Shown here: positions 52,855 through 61,854 of the stretch, in pieces
Layout: every line of letters starts with the position of its first letter
How positions within the stretch are numbered: position 1 is the stretch's first letter
DNA from: Pseudomonas taetrolens
GTDB taxonomy: Bacteria; Pseudomonadota; Gammaproteobacteria; Pseudomonadales; Pseudomonadaceae
NCBI RefSeq assembly: GCF_900475285.1
Contig: NZ_LS483370.1
Coordinates: forward strand, 2,680,001-2,744,000
Reading direction: 5' to 3'
Length of the DNA stretch: 64,000 bases
The notes under the pieces: generated by a model
Databases searched by the model: none
Seen by the model: the letters and a program-made list of their open reading frames with translations, nothing else
Told to the model about the DNA's origin: nothing
Translations under genes and position numbers: made by a program

Positions 52855-53988
52855 TCAAGCTGCCAGCCTGGCCAGGCGAGGCTCTATCTTCTCGGCATTC
52901 CCACCATGCTCAAGAGCATCGAGCAGGTACTGCCTTGCACGCTGAAGATCGCCCTCTCTCGCATAAATATCCGACAGCATCATCAACACAGTGTGAGCCG
53001 CTGGATTGCGCTTCAGATAGGCCATAAAGTGCACTTTCGCATACGAATGACGCTTATTAAGCATCAGTGCACGACCGAGACGATAGCGCGCACCCATGTA
53101 ATGCGGCGCCGAGCCAACGGACATAAGCAATGGCGCTTGAGCCTCTGCTATCCGCTTAACCTCTAACAGACTGGTGCCAAGCAGGTAGTTTGAATACTCA
53201 TGCCGCGGATCAAGTTCAAGTGCAATGGCGGCTTCGAGCTCAACCTTTGACCAATCCTTTTCCTGAAAAGCCAGATACGTTTTATACAGCGCCCTGACAA
53301 GCGGCCCATTCGTCACCGAGGCACCGGACTCGATAATGTCCGGAAGCGGCTGACCGTCAGCCCATAGCGTGATGAATTCAGACAAACCGTAGTGATCTTT
53401 AATAAAAGGTGCACCACCATGACCCACCCCCGTTAAAGTGATGGTCTTGACTTGCTTCATGTCCTGAATGTGCGCAGCTGCAAGCAAATCAAGAGAGTCA
53501 CACTCTCCGGCGATTTGCAAAACTTCAACTTTCGAGGCTTCAATCACTGGGCGCAGATCGGGAAATGCAAGGGGCACATTTTTAGGCATTCGCTTCTGAC
53601 TGCGACTGCCCTTAATCTTCAGTTTGGTGTCATAACCAAAAGCAAGTACTTTTGCGTCCAACGCTGCGCCATATAAGACAGCGCCATAGCCGCCCATACT
53701 GACGCCGACAAAAAACACCTCATCAACTTGTAAATATTGAACAAGCGACTTGAGCTTTTCGACAGTCCCTTCATGGCTGTCACCAAAACCAGGAATACCC
53801 TGTTGGTACCATTCGTTTCGACCATTGTTAAAGAACAGCAAGTGAGACGCCTGAGCATTCGCCACGTGCCAAAAATCGAATTTACCATCGGTTTTATCAG
53901 TGCCCGCCAAAAAAACCATGAGACGCTTGGAGCCAGCACGTTCAACGATCTTGAAATGCTTGCCTTCCATCTCCGAAAACGTGTCCAT
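52855..53988 (-). CDS. Alpha/beta-hydrolase fused to TPR-like repeats
   Basis: 377 aa from MDTFSEMEGKHF at 53988; the longer frame to 54111 has no supporting ribosome site. Residues ~20-225 form a hydrolase domain with nucleophile elbow GVSMGG (Ser97), a likely acid in GECDSLD (~170) and a likely His in GVGHGG. Residues ~245-377 are helical repeats (LEAAIALELDPRHEYSNYLL, ARYRLGRALMLNKRHSYAKV) of TPR type. There is no signal peptide. Such two-domain proteins occur among polysaccharide loci and could act on an acyl group or polymer precursor; this is inferred from location. The gene faces the export operon. Confidence 0.8.
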   Translation of the reverse strand: MDTFSEMEGKHFKIVERAGSKRLMVFLAGTDKTDGKFDFWHVANAQASHLLFFNNGRNEWYQQGIPGFGDSHEGTVEKLKSLVQYLQVDEVFFVGVSMGGYGAVLYGAALDAKVLAFGYDTKLKIKGSRSQKRMPKNVPLAFPDLRPVIEASKVEVLQIAGECDSLDLLAAAHIQDMKQVKTITLTGVGHGGAPFIKDHYGLSEFITLWADGQPLPDIIESGASVTNGPLVRALYKTYLAFQEKDWSKVELEAAIALELDPRHEYSNYLLGTSLLEVKRIAEAQAPLLMSVGSAPHYMGARYRLGRALMLNKRHSYAKVHFMAYLKRNPAAHTVLMMLSDIYAREGDLQRARQYLLDALEHGGNAEKIEPRLARLAA

Positions 53989-54172
53989 AACAACAAACCT
54001 ATTATTTGATAAAAGTCGAGACCTGGAATGCGTCTCACATACGCACAAGCAACACACAGGAGTGTCGGCACCTGATCTCACCCCAGAAAAGGGAGATCTT
54101 CCTGCCGACACCCTGAGAAGGCCTGTCTTTTTACATCAAAATGGGAGATTTCTCCACCACCACCCCGTGCCT

Positions 54173-55276
54173 TCAGCGCGAGCACTCTACCTTGTCATTG
54201 CTTTCGACCGTGTTGCCCTTTGTGTTCTGGCCATCAGGCTTTTTCGCATGCTTGTAAGGCTCGAGCACTGACTCCCGACTCCTGCTATCAATTCGATTTC
54301 TCATGATTTTATTGTTGTCACCCTCAACGCGAACAGCCGTCTTGGTATTGCAAAACTGATTACCCTCGACAATATTATTATTGGCGTAATCCTTGTAGTA
54401 CTTCCCGTTCGGGTCCACCGCAGGATCGCCACATCCCCACGTGCTCAAGTCCTTGCCTTGACGCGAGGCAATCCAGACACCGACACGCTCATTGGTGAAG
54501 GTATTATTCCTGATGGTGTTAAAGTCGCTCGACTGCCAACGGAGTGCAGACTTCCCAGCCCGATAGTGCTCCCCGCAATTCTTGTACATCAGCACGCCGC
54601 CACGGGTGTTCCCTATAAACCGATTCCCTTCAATTGTATTGTGCGCAGAGGAATCGACGGACAGTCCTTCACGCCCTCCCGCCTTACCATTGCCCTGAAT
54701 GGTATTGTTGACAATATTCAGGCGCTGCGTCCCCTGCTCCAGATAGACACCGACGTTACCCGAACCTTGAACAGTGGAGTTTTTCAGCGTTGATTCCGTC
54801 GTGTAGCTGTCAAAATACACACCGCCCCGGCCGCTGTTAGACACCGTGACATTATCGATCACAATATGGCTGGGTGCCATTTTGTAGTTAGCATCCCTGT
54901 CGGCGGAAAGGTCTTTAATATGAAAACCGGAAGTAATACTTATGCCACGGTTTTTAAAATTTTGAATACGGCAGTTTTCAACCGTCACATTCTCGATCTT
55001 CTTTTTACCCCCACCCACAACAATACCGATAGGAATTTTATTACCACCATCCAGCGTTGCACCCTTGCAATCCAGATGCGTATTACTGTTGGGGAGCCGG
55101 AGAGACTGAGTATAGGTACAAGAACCGTCCAGTTCGACCTTGCCGCTCAAAGCACTCTGCGCCGGCAGCTTGCAAGTCCCGCCCTCTGCGGCAAAGACCA
55201 CAACCGGGCAAGTGACTAATAACGAAAAAAAACAGTTCAGACCTCGTTTCAATCCAGAACTTTTATTCATCTTCAT
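54173..55276 (-). CDS. Secreted right-handed beta-helix protein
   Basis: 367 aa with a signal peptide (FFSLLVTCPVVVFA, cleavage before AEGGTCKLP). Residues ~60-345 are a parallel beta-helix with repeated N-T/V-I-x-x-N patterns (NRGISITSG, NNTIQGNGKAGGREGLSVDS, HNTIEGNRFIGNTRGGVLMY, NIVEGNQFCNT) and paired cysteines. This fold is found in polysaccharide lyases, epimerases such as AlgG, and surface proteins. Its place in a capsule locus suggests modification or trimming of the polymer in the periplasm or outside the cell. Catalytic residues cannot be assigned from sequence alone. Confidence 0.82.
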   Translation of the reverse strand: MKMNKSSGLKRGLNCFFSLLVTCPVVVFAAEGGTCKLPAQSALSGKVELDGSCTYTQSLRLPNSNTHLDCKGATLDGGNKIPIGIVVGGGKKKIENVTVENCRIQNFKNRGISITSGFHIKDLSADRDANYKMAPSHIVIDNVTVSNSGRGGVYFDSYTTESTLKNSTVQGSGNVGVYLEQGTQRLNIVNNTIQGNGKAGGREGLSVDSSAHNTIEGNRFIGNTRGGVLMYKNCGEHYRAGKSALRWQSSDFNTIRNNTFTNERVGVWIASRQGKDLSTWGCGDPAVDPNGKYYKDYANNNIVEGNQFCNTKTAVRVEGDNNKIMRNRIDSRSRESVLEPYKHAKKPDGQNTKGNTVESNDKVECSR

Positions 55277-55898
55277 TGTCTCCGCTCACTGCCTCATATG
55301 GAGATCCTAGAATACACGCTGAAAGCAAAGTCGTACCGCTCAGGCATAGAAATTTGACTGTAGAATACCTCCATACGATGAAGTGCCTGACCATCACTCC
55401 GACGCAGGCGCCATCCTGACTCGCATCACCAGGGACAGATTGAACAGCAGCTACTTAGCATGCCCGAATAGCACAGACGAAAACTCACGGAACTTTTCAA
55501 TCAGAAACAGGTCTGCGAGTTGATGTCAGGACTCCCACTAACAGACTCAACACCCCACCACCCTCACCCCCCACTTATTGACCAAGATCCTTTTGTCGAC
55601 TCCGAACAGCAATACCGACCACAGAAATACCTGTCAAACCCTACCAAAACGAACAAACCATCCAGCGCCTTCACACCCTTCCGCCCACCCCCCCATTCCC
55701 AACAACCCAACTCTACCGGACCTCGGTCACAGAATGAGTAATACGCAATGAAGGACTCCATGCTTTCGACTCCATAATTCTGGAATTTTTTCCGAAAATA
55801 AAATAACATCGAGCGACATTGAAAGCATTGAACCACAACTGAAGAATACTTAGTTGCACACCAAAGACTCTCCAACCATAAGTCCTCCGGAGTTAGAT
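55277..55898. other. AT-rich intergenic region without a gene
   Basis: About 620 bp between divergent genes. It is markedly lower in GC than the rest of the window. Open frames here have no ribosome site or family likeness. It probably contains the promoters of the beta-helix gene (minus) and the acetyltransferase at 55899 (plus). Confidence 0.5.
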
Positions 55899-56831
55899 TT
55901 GAACAGTTCCAGACATAAAAGCAGAAACATAATAGGGCCCGGCTGCAGAATCTCGGAAGAAGCCACCCTCGTTGCACCCGTACGACTCTATGGCGTAGTT
56001 GTGGTAGATAAAACCTCGAGCATTGGCAAATACACATACATCGGAACGAGCACTTACGTACAACATACCCATATCGGAAACTATTGCTCAATAGCCCGAG
56101 ACATTGAAATTGGTGCCAAAGCTCACCCACTCACCATGCTGTCTTCACATTCATTCCAATACAATAACAACCACTTCGCCAATCAGCCTGAATACCAGAT
56201 AACCAAGGTAAAACAGCCTCGCAAGCGGGATCATGTGACTGAAATTGGCAGCGACGTCTGGATCGGAACAAAATCTGTTATCCGCGGCGGGGTCACCATT
56301 GGTCATGGCGCAGTGATTGGCTCGAGCTCAGTCGTAACAAAAGACGTTCGACCCTACGCCATTGTTGCCGGAGCGCCAGCAAAAGAAATAAGAATGCGCT
56401 TTGATGAGGAGACCGTTTCACGCCTGCTAGAGTCGCGCTGGTGGGAACTTGACCCTACCGACATGAACGGCGTCGACTTTAATGACATTGATGCAGCGCT
56501 CAACGAGATAGAAGCCCGCCGAGCCGATTACAAGAACTTGATAAACCAGACACTGCTCACCACCCTCAAGAATTCGTCCACCAGCAAAAATGGTGTCATC
56601 TGGTTTGACATCGAAAAGTCATATGCAGAACCTGAAATCCTGAAAGACTTTGACAGCGTGAACATCATCGAGTCAGCCTTCGGTTCAGGGAATTTCAAGA
56701 TTGAAAAGGCCTGGCACAACCCAGAGAAAAATCATTTCGCCTTGAAAATCGATGGCGCTCCAAAAACCATCCCAAAAGGGACCGTGACGTTCACCTTCAG
56801 AACAATCAATGATCTGCCAACCAAAGGCTGA
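55899..56831 (+). CDS. Hexapeptide-repeat acetyltransferase with extra C-terminal module (copy 1)
   Basis: 310 aa from TTG 55899, chosen because GGAG lies exactly 6 bases upstream; no ATG fits. Residues ~15-180 form the left-handed beta-helix of the CatB/VatD-like group (IGKYTYIGTST, IGNYCSIARDIEIGAKAHPL, SFQYNNNHFAN, IGSDVWIGTKSVIRGG, IGHGAVIGSSSVVTKDV, YAIVAGAPAKEIRMRF). This group O- or N-acetylates sugars with acetyl-CoA. The last ~85 residues (NGVIWFDIEKSYAEPEILKD onward) are an added module shared with the glycosyltransferase at 57012 and the second acetyltransferase. Base composition is AT-richer than the window average, a sign of transfer. Confidence 0.85.
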   Translation: MNSSRHKSRNIIGPGCRISEEATLVAPVRLYGVVVVDKTSSIGKYTYIGTSTYVQHTHIGNYCSIARDIEIGAKAHPLTMLSSHSFQYNNNHFANQPEYQITKVKQPRKRDHVTEIGSDVWIGTKSVIRGGVTIGHGAVIGSSSVVTKDVRPYAIVAGAPAKEIRMRFDEETVSRLLESRWWELDPTDMNGVDFNDIDAALNEIEARRADYKNLINQTLLTTLKNSSTSKNGVIWFDIEKSYAEPEILKDFDSVNIIESAFGSGNFKIEKAWHNPEKNHFALKIDGAPKTIPKGTVTFTFRTINDLPTKG

Positions 56832-57011
56832 CTTCAGTACACGCTGAAATGCAGTCACTCCATGGACTGCAATGACCAGTACCCGCGAAAACAAAGCCCC
56901 ACCCCTTCAGCCGGGCATTAACCAGCTCCAGGGGGCGGGGCGCCCGCTTCGATAGTGTCATCACCTCAAATAAGAAATGATGCCCTTTCACTCAAGAGAC
57001 CAGCCCCGCCC

Positions 57012-58715
57012 TCAAGAAAGCATAAATTTTATCGCCCGACTTGCAATAGCCCCCCGAAAAGACACCCCCTCCTTCATTAAGCGAAAACGGTACCTTCCTT
57101 TAACCTCATCGAAGACCATTTCGTCGACTTCGTACGCCCCGGGCTGCACCCTGGCAATTTCCCCCATAAACTCACGCTCAGCAGAGACCTCCAGCACCCA
57201 GGCCTTCTTGGCCGATCGATAGCATTCGGCACTTTGCTCACTGGCCGCTTCCGGCAGATAAATCCAGCCAACTTTACTCGACACCCGATTCTGGAGAACC
57301 TCTCCTTCGGGCCTGGCATGAGCTTCGCGCCCAGTCGACCCACCAGCCAAGCCATCAAACAGATCGAGCCAGAGCTTAACGATCGACTGAGACGTGAACC
57401 TTCGCGCACTGAGCGCGCCCTTACTGCCCATGGACGAAACCAGAGCGCTATCACCGAGCAACAGGCAGATCTTCTCTACAAACTCATCTTCGGCATCTAC
57501 GATAAAGCCGTCCTCACCATCAGCCACAATTTCCTGGGGCCCATAGTTGGTACGCATGGACACAAGCGGAGTGCCATACCCCAAGGACTCAGCAAAGCTG
57601 ATGCCAAAGCCTTCAGTGGCCGACATGCCCAGACTGACACTGGCTCGCCTGAAAATGCGGGATACGCTCGTTGCAAAACCCATCACCTGAATGGAGTCCT
57701 GCATGCCGAGCTTGAGAATCAATGCCTTTATCTCTTCCTCCTGATCTCCCGAGCCCCAGATCTCCAGGCGCGCATCAGGATTTATCGCCACTACTTTGGC
57801 GAATGCACTGACCATCGACTTGATACGCTTGACACCGTGAAGCCGCGACACGATAACAGCGAGATTAGCCTCACGCAGAACCGGCTCATCCTGCGACTCA
57901 AGGGTGACCAGGTTGCCGATCACTGAATATCGCCCTGACGGAAACTGCTGTTGCATGTCGTGAAGCTGTCCACGGGTCAAAAGAACCAGCCGGTCACAGT
58001 GAGGAAGACCCCTGATAACACCGTGGTATTTAGGCGCAATAGCACCACCGACACGGTACGGCTTAAGCAAATGATTACTGTGCATCATCAGCACTCTGTA
58101 AATATCATCGCCCTCTACACTACATACTGCATCCGCAGCACCAATGGAATCCGCAACGATAAAGCTGGGCAAGCACTCGACTGACAGGCACTTCAACCAG
58201 TAAGCATGGGCCGCGTCGAGCGAGTTGAACTTGAGCGGCCTCTTGCCGGGCATGGAAATCACAACCATCACACCACCCGTCAGGTGATTCTGGAATTCCT
58301 CTAAATACACATAGCCCTTGATCGTTATATAGCGAACAACACTGACATTCGCGCCATTGATATGATCAATACGCCTGCCGACCTTAACTTGCAAATGCTC
58401 AATATTCGAATCAATACCACCTGCAACACCCGGACTTATAACTTCCAAAGCCTTGCAGGCAAACCACTTATAGAAATTCAAGACTTTAACCGTCTCAGGA
58501 ATACGCCCCTGATCAACAAGGTTCCTGATCGTTGTATCAAGCCGCTCATCAAAGTCCAATACGGCTATGCGCGCATTCACTCCCGCCTCGACCAGTGCAG
58601 CTGTTCTGCCTAGCGAAACACGTGTTACTCCCCCACCCTGCTCCGCCAACTCATACAAGACAGATATTACTTGCTGCACGGCAAACCCCCTTGACCCGAA
58701 CTTTCTGGACATCAT
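57012..58715 (-). CDS. Glycosyltransferase (GT-B, family 4-like) with extra C-terminal module
   Basis: 567 aa, longer than the usual ~380-500. The N-terminal domain carries the family's glycine-rich start GGGVTRVSLGR. The donor-binding half includes VIVSRLHGVKRIKSMVSAFA (~285-305), RLEIWGSGDQEEEIKALI and the E-x7-E motif SATEGFGISFAES (~370-382). Overall it resembles poly(glycerol-phosphate) or teichoic-type alpha-glucosyltransferases (TagE-like). That fits the tagD and CDP-glycerol enzymes downstream, but this is inference. The last ~95 residues (VGWIYLPEAASEQ onward) form a module also present in the two flanking acetyltransferases. The gene runs opposite to its neighbours. Confidence 0.87.
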   Translation of the reverse strand: MMSRKFGSRGFAVQQVISVLYELAEQGGGVTRVSLGRTAALVEAGVNARIAVLDFDERLDTTIRNLVDQGRIPETVKVLNFYKWFACKALEVISPGVAGGIDSNIEHLQVKVGRRIDHINGANVSVVRYITIKGYVYLEEFQNHLTGGVMVVISMPGKRPLKFNSLDAAHAYWLKCLSVECLPSFIVADSIGAADAVCSVEGDDIYRVLMMHSNHLLKPYRVGGAIAPKYHGVIRGLPHCDRLVLLTRGQLHDMQQQFPSGRYSVIGNLVTLESQDEPVLREANLAVIVSRLHGVKRIKSMVSAFAKVVAINPDARLEIWGSGDQEEEIKALILKLGMQDSIQVMGFATSVSRIFRRASVSLGMSATEGFGISFAESLGYGTPLVSMRTNYGPQEIVADGEDGFIVDAEDEFVEKICLLLGDSALVSSMGSKGALSARRFTSQSIVKLWLDLFDGLAGGSTGREAHARPEGEVLQNRVSSKVGWIYLPEAASEQSAECYRSAKKAWVLEVSAEREFMGEIARVQPGAYEVDEMVFDEVKGRYRFRLMKEGVSFRGAIASRAIKFMLS

Positions 58716-59069
58716 ACCTACCTATGAGCATCCGCACCAAAACTACCCGCCAGCCTGGCAGGCTGCACCGTTAATGAACACGCCACCTACATGGCACGAT
58801 AGTACTCATATTCAAGGTTTCGGATCTACCGGCTTCCAATCCTGTAGTTATCAAAGCAATACATTACCTGAACAGAAATCTCCGCATATTGACCGCCCTG
58901 TATTGCAGCAGCACAGAGTTGACGACTGCAATTACAGTTCAGTTGGCCATTACCATATCCACTCGCTACACATCTTGACACAAGCATGGCTCGCCGATAA
59001 GATCCCCAGTTTCCCAACCCGGCATCAAGGCATTTAAGACGCGCCATATGAATATCTCTTGATAGTCAC
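58716..59069. other. Intergenic region without a clear gene
   Basis: 354 bp between divergent starts. Overlapping frames on both strands have no ribosome site and no family likeness. It probably holds the promoters of the glycosyltransferase and the second acetyltransferase. No operator-like palindrome stands out. Confidence 0.4.
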
Positions 59070-60083
59070 ATGGTGGCACTAAAACACCTAAGTGATGGCA
59101 CTGCAATACTACGGAGCGCATTGATTTTGGAAAGCACATTGATATCGAAACTTGCCAATATTTCACCGGACGCTATTTTAATGGACCCAGTGAAACTTTA
59201 TGGCGCTGTCACTGTCAATGCGAAAGCCCAGATAGGCAAATACACTTACATTGGCAACGGAGGCTATGTTGGTCGAGGCGTTACTATCGGGAATTTCTGT
59301 TCCATAGCACGCAACGCAGAAATTAGCCCTATCAATCATCCGACTGATTATCTGAGCTGCCACCCCTTCCAGTACAACAACAATCATTTCACTGACTTTA
59401 AAGACTACTCGGCTCATCAGCGCGTCAAGGGCCCGACTGCTAACCCGGCAGTGATTGGTCACGACGTATGGATTGGTGCCGGCGTAATGATTTGCCAAGG
59501 CGTAACCGTCGGCACTGGTGCCGTCATTGCTGGTGGAGCGGTGGTTACAAAAGACGTACCTCCTTATGCAATCGTGGGCGGTATTCCCGCTCAAGTGATC
59601 CGCTATCGTTTCGACGAAACGACCATTGAGCGGCTATTGGCCAGCCAGTGGTGGGACCTTGAACCTAAAGACATGGTTGACGTCGACTTCACGAACGTGC
59701 CCGAAGCGCTCGAAAAGATCGGTGCGATCAAGCTTCACATGGGCCTGAAAAACCGCAGCGTGCTGGCCGGCACTGTCGACAACTCCGCGAGCGGTACAAG
59801 CTCCGGCATTGTCTGGATCTCAACACCTACTGCCTATGCAGACATGAATGCCCTGGATCGCTTTACCTCGATCGAAGTCATTTCGCACGAACCAGGAAAA
59901 GACAGCACCTCGGCTTTGGTTGCACCTGGCGTTTATCCGATCCAGAGCACGTCGTTCGACGCCAAGCGTGGCTGGTATCGCCTGACTTTCCTGGTGGATG
60001 GCAAGCCGTTCAAAGGAAAACTGGCTCGCAAAAAATTCAGTTTCAAACTCGGTACGACCCAACCGCGCGGCAACGCGGAATAA
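59070..60083 (+). CDS. Hexapeptide-repeat acetyltransferase with extra C-terminal module (copy 2)
   Basis: 337 aa from ATG 59070; the ribosome site is weak, and a TTG about 75 bases further in is an alternative start. The catalytic half matches copy 1 closely: IGKYTYIGNGGYV, IGNFCSIARNAEISPINHPT, PFQYNNNHFTD, IGHDVWIGAGVMICQG, VGTGAVIAGGAVVTKDV, YAIVGGIPAQVIRYRF. The C-terminal ~85 residues (SGIVWISTPTAYADMN, then PGVYPIQSTSFDAKRGWYRL) are the module shared with the glycosyltransferase and copy 1. It is likely to acetylate a capsule sugar or glycerol unit. It is followed by its own terminator. Confidence 0.87.
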   Translation: MVALKHLSDGTAILRSALILESTLISKLANISPDAILMDPVKLYGAVTVNAKAQIGKYTYIGNGGYVGRGVTIGNFCSIARNAEISPINHPTDYLSCHPFQYNNNHFTDFKDYSAHQRVKGPTANPAVIGHDVWIGAGVMICQGVTVGTGAVIAGGAVVTKDVPPYAIVGGIPAQVIRYRFDETTIERLLASQWWDLEPKDMVDVDFTNVPEALEKIGAIKLHMGLKNRSVLAGTVDNSASGTSSGIVWISTPTAYADMNALDRFTSIEVISHEPGKDSTSALVAPGVYPIQSTSFDAKRGWYRLTFLVDGKPFKGKLARKKFSFKLGTTQPRGNAE

Positions 60084-60098
60084 AACCCGTATCCGAAC

Positions 60099-60133
60099 CA
60101 CAAAAGCCCCCGGTACAATGGCGGGCTTTTGTG
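60099..60133. terminator. Bidirectional-type rho-independent terminator
   Basis: CACAAAAGCCC (60099-60109) and GGGCTTTTGTG (60123-60133) pair over 11 bp, with T and A runs inside the arms. It lies 15 bp after the acetyltransferase stop. The next ~200 bp to tagD contain another short hairpin (CACCTTTGAAAGGTG near 60148) and no gene. Confidence 0.85.
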
Positions 60134-60332
60134 AACGCATCATGCCCCACCTTTGAAAGGTGAGGCATGCGCAGACGCCACAGGATTTACACCCGGTATC
60201 ACGAAACCTGCAGCCTCTCTGAGAAACAACGAGATCACCTTACCGACAAGCTGAACCTCGAGACAACAGCCCGAAAGCTACCCTTTCCACCCCGTTACAT
60301 GCGACGCAACCGCCAACGCGATAAGGATATAT

Positions 60333-60728
60333 ATGAGAACTATCATCACCTTCGGTACCTTCGACGTGCTGCACATCGGTCACGTAAAAATCCTGCAGCG
60401 CGCCCGCGCCCAAGGGGATCGGCTAGTTGTGGGTATCTCTTCGGATGCGTTGAACTTCTCGAAAAAGCAACGCAACCCGGTTTACCCCGAAGGCGAGCGT
60501 CGCGACATCATCGCCTCACTCGGATGCGTGGACGAAGTTTTCATCGAAGAGTCTCTTGAGCTCAAGGGTGAGTACATCAAAGAGTTCGGCGCTCACGCTT
60601 TGGTCATGGGCAATGACTGGGAAGGCCGTTTCGATGAATTCAAGTCGCTGTGCGAAGTTATCTACCTGCCGCGCACCGAAGGTATCTCCACGACCCAATT
60701 GATCGCAGAGATCAAAAAGTATGGGTAA
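60333..60728 (+). CDS. tagD: Glycerol-3-phosphate cytidylyltransferase
   Basis: 131 aa, the exact size of TagD/GCT enzymes. Nucleotidyltransferase signature: GTFDVLHIGHVKIL with His14 and His17 (HxGH), then VYPEGERRDIIASL, YIKEFGAHALVMGNDWEGRF and the closing RTEGISTTQLI. It makes CDP-glycerol from sn-glycerol-3-phosphate and CTP. AAGGA lies upstream. Its last codons overlap the start of the CDP-glycerol transferase (ATGGGTAA), a direct genetic link between precursor and polymerase. In Gram-negative bacteria such genes mark capsules with glycerol-phosphate units. Confidence 0.95.
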   Translation: MRTIITFGTFDVLHIGHVKILQRARAQGDRLVVGISSDALNFSKKQRNPVYPEGERRDIIASLGCVDEVFIEESLELKGEYIKEFGAHALVMGNDWEGRFDEFKSLCEVIYLPRTEGISTTQLIAEIKKYG

Positions 60729-61854
60729 GTCACCCAGAATCGGTTTCGTTGGGTGGAACCCGTTTCAATTCCTTCACATTCAAAAGCTGGCCAGCACCTT
60801 CCCTGGCGCATGCTTTGTGATTGAAAAGCGAATGGATTTCATCGCTGAATTCAGCGATGACATCCTGAAAAACCCCCACACCCCAATTATGGTGTGGGAT
60901 CGCGCACAAATGGCCACACTCGATGGCGTCTTTGACATCATCGTATGCCAGACACCTTTTTCACGTATCGAAGCGTTTGAAAAATCAAAGATCGCCATGA
61001 TCCAGTATGGCTATGCCAAAGAGCCGCATAACTACGGCCCATGGCGTGCATTTGCAGATCTGTGTCTGACTTACGGCCCTTATGCGTCAGAGCGTATCGA
61101 TTATTTCAGTCCAACGGCTTCCGTTGGCAATCCTCGTTACGATGATTGGCATCTGGAGAGTTTTCATCAGGCCGCCAAATCAAAACACGCAGCCAAACTG
61201 AACCCGAACAAAAAAACAGTGTTGTATCTGCCAACCTGGGGCGATCTGTCCAGCGTTGACCAGTTCGTGAGCTCTATTTACGAGCTGGCTGATAACTTCA
61301 ACGTTTTGATGAAAATGCACCACAACACCGAACTGCTCGAAAGCGCTCGCAAAGACAAGATGGACATGGGAGCCATTTGCCATTTCGGAGCGAATGATGA
61401 CCTTCTGGAGTTGCTGTCCATCTGCGATGTCGTCATTTCCGATTACAGCGGCGCGATCTTCGACGCGATGTATTGCAAGAAGCCCATTGCGCTGCTGGAT
61501 ACCGACCTGTCCGAGCAGATGGGCGGTAAAAAAATTGACGGGTACAGCCTTGAGTACTCGCGCCGGAGCGAACTGGGTCTGACCATCCAGACACCCGAAG
61601 CGTTGGCAGCCGGCATCACCGAGCTGGCCGAGAACGCTGACAAGTATGTCCAGCTGTATGAACCGCTGCGCAGCTCTCTCTTCACTGATACCAAAGACTC
61701 ATTGAGTCTGGCTCGCGATGCGCTGATAAAACTGTGGAAAGGTGAGTTCACACCGACTCAACCTCAATCCTATGTGCGCAAGGAATTGAAAGAGTTCTAC
61801 AAAACCAAGCGGCAGCTGGCGATCGCCAAGAAAAAGCAGAGCGTGAAAAAATAA
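60721..61854 (+). CDS. CDP-glycerol glycerophosphotransferase family protein
   Basis: 377 aa. It has the GT-B fold of the TagF/TagB family: YLPTWGDLSS (~170-180), MKMHHNTELLES (~198-210) in place of the usual K-x-H-P, and ISDYSGAIFDAMYCKKPIAL (~240-260), where the SDYSS/G-x-x-F-D-x-x motif binds CDP-glycerol. It transfers glycerol-phosphate to a growing chain. No membrane helix is visible; association is expected through basic surfaces such as the Lys-rich C-terminus. It overlaps tagD and the next gene (TAATG), so all three are coupled. Confidence 0.92.
   Translation: MGKSPRIGFVGWNPFQFLHIQKLASTFPGACFVIEKRMDFIAEFSDDILKNPHTPIMVWDRAQMATLDGVFDIIVCQTPFSRIEAFEKSKIAMIQYGYAKEPHNYGPWRAFADLCLTYGPYASERIDYFSPTASVGNPRYDDWHLESFHQAAKSKHAAKLNPNKKTVLYLPTWGDLSSVDQFVSSIYELADNFNVLMKMHHNTELLESARKDKMDMGAICHFGANDDLLELLSICDVVISDYSGAIFDAMYCKKPIALLDTDLSEQMGGKKIDGYSLEYSRRSELGLTIQTPEALAAGITELAENADKYVQLYEPLRSSLFTDTKDSLSLARDALIKLWKGEFTPTQPQSYVRKELKEFYKTKRQLAIAKKKQSVKK

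Noticed and set aside
55564..56130. Cysteine- and tryptophan-rich minus-strand frame (188 codons)
   Set aside because: It overlaps the start of the acetyltransferase on the other strand, has no ribosome site and its odd composition comes from AT-rich sequence read antisense.
58567..59037. Plus-strand frame over the glycosyltransferase start and following gap
   Set aside because: Half overlaps the glycosyltransferase gene in antisense; there is no ribosome site or recognisable domain.
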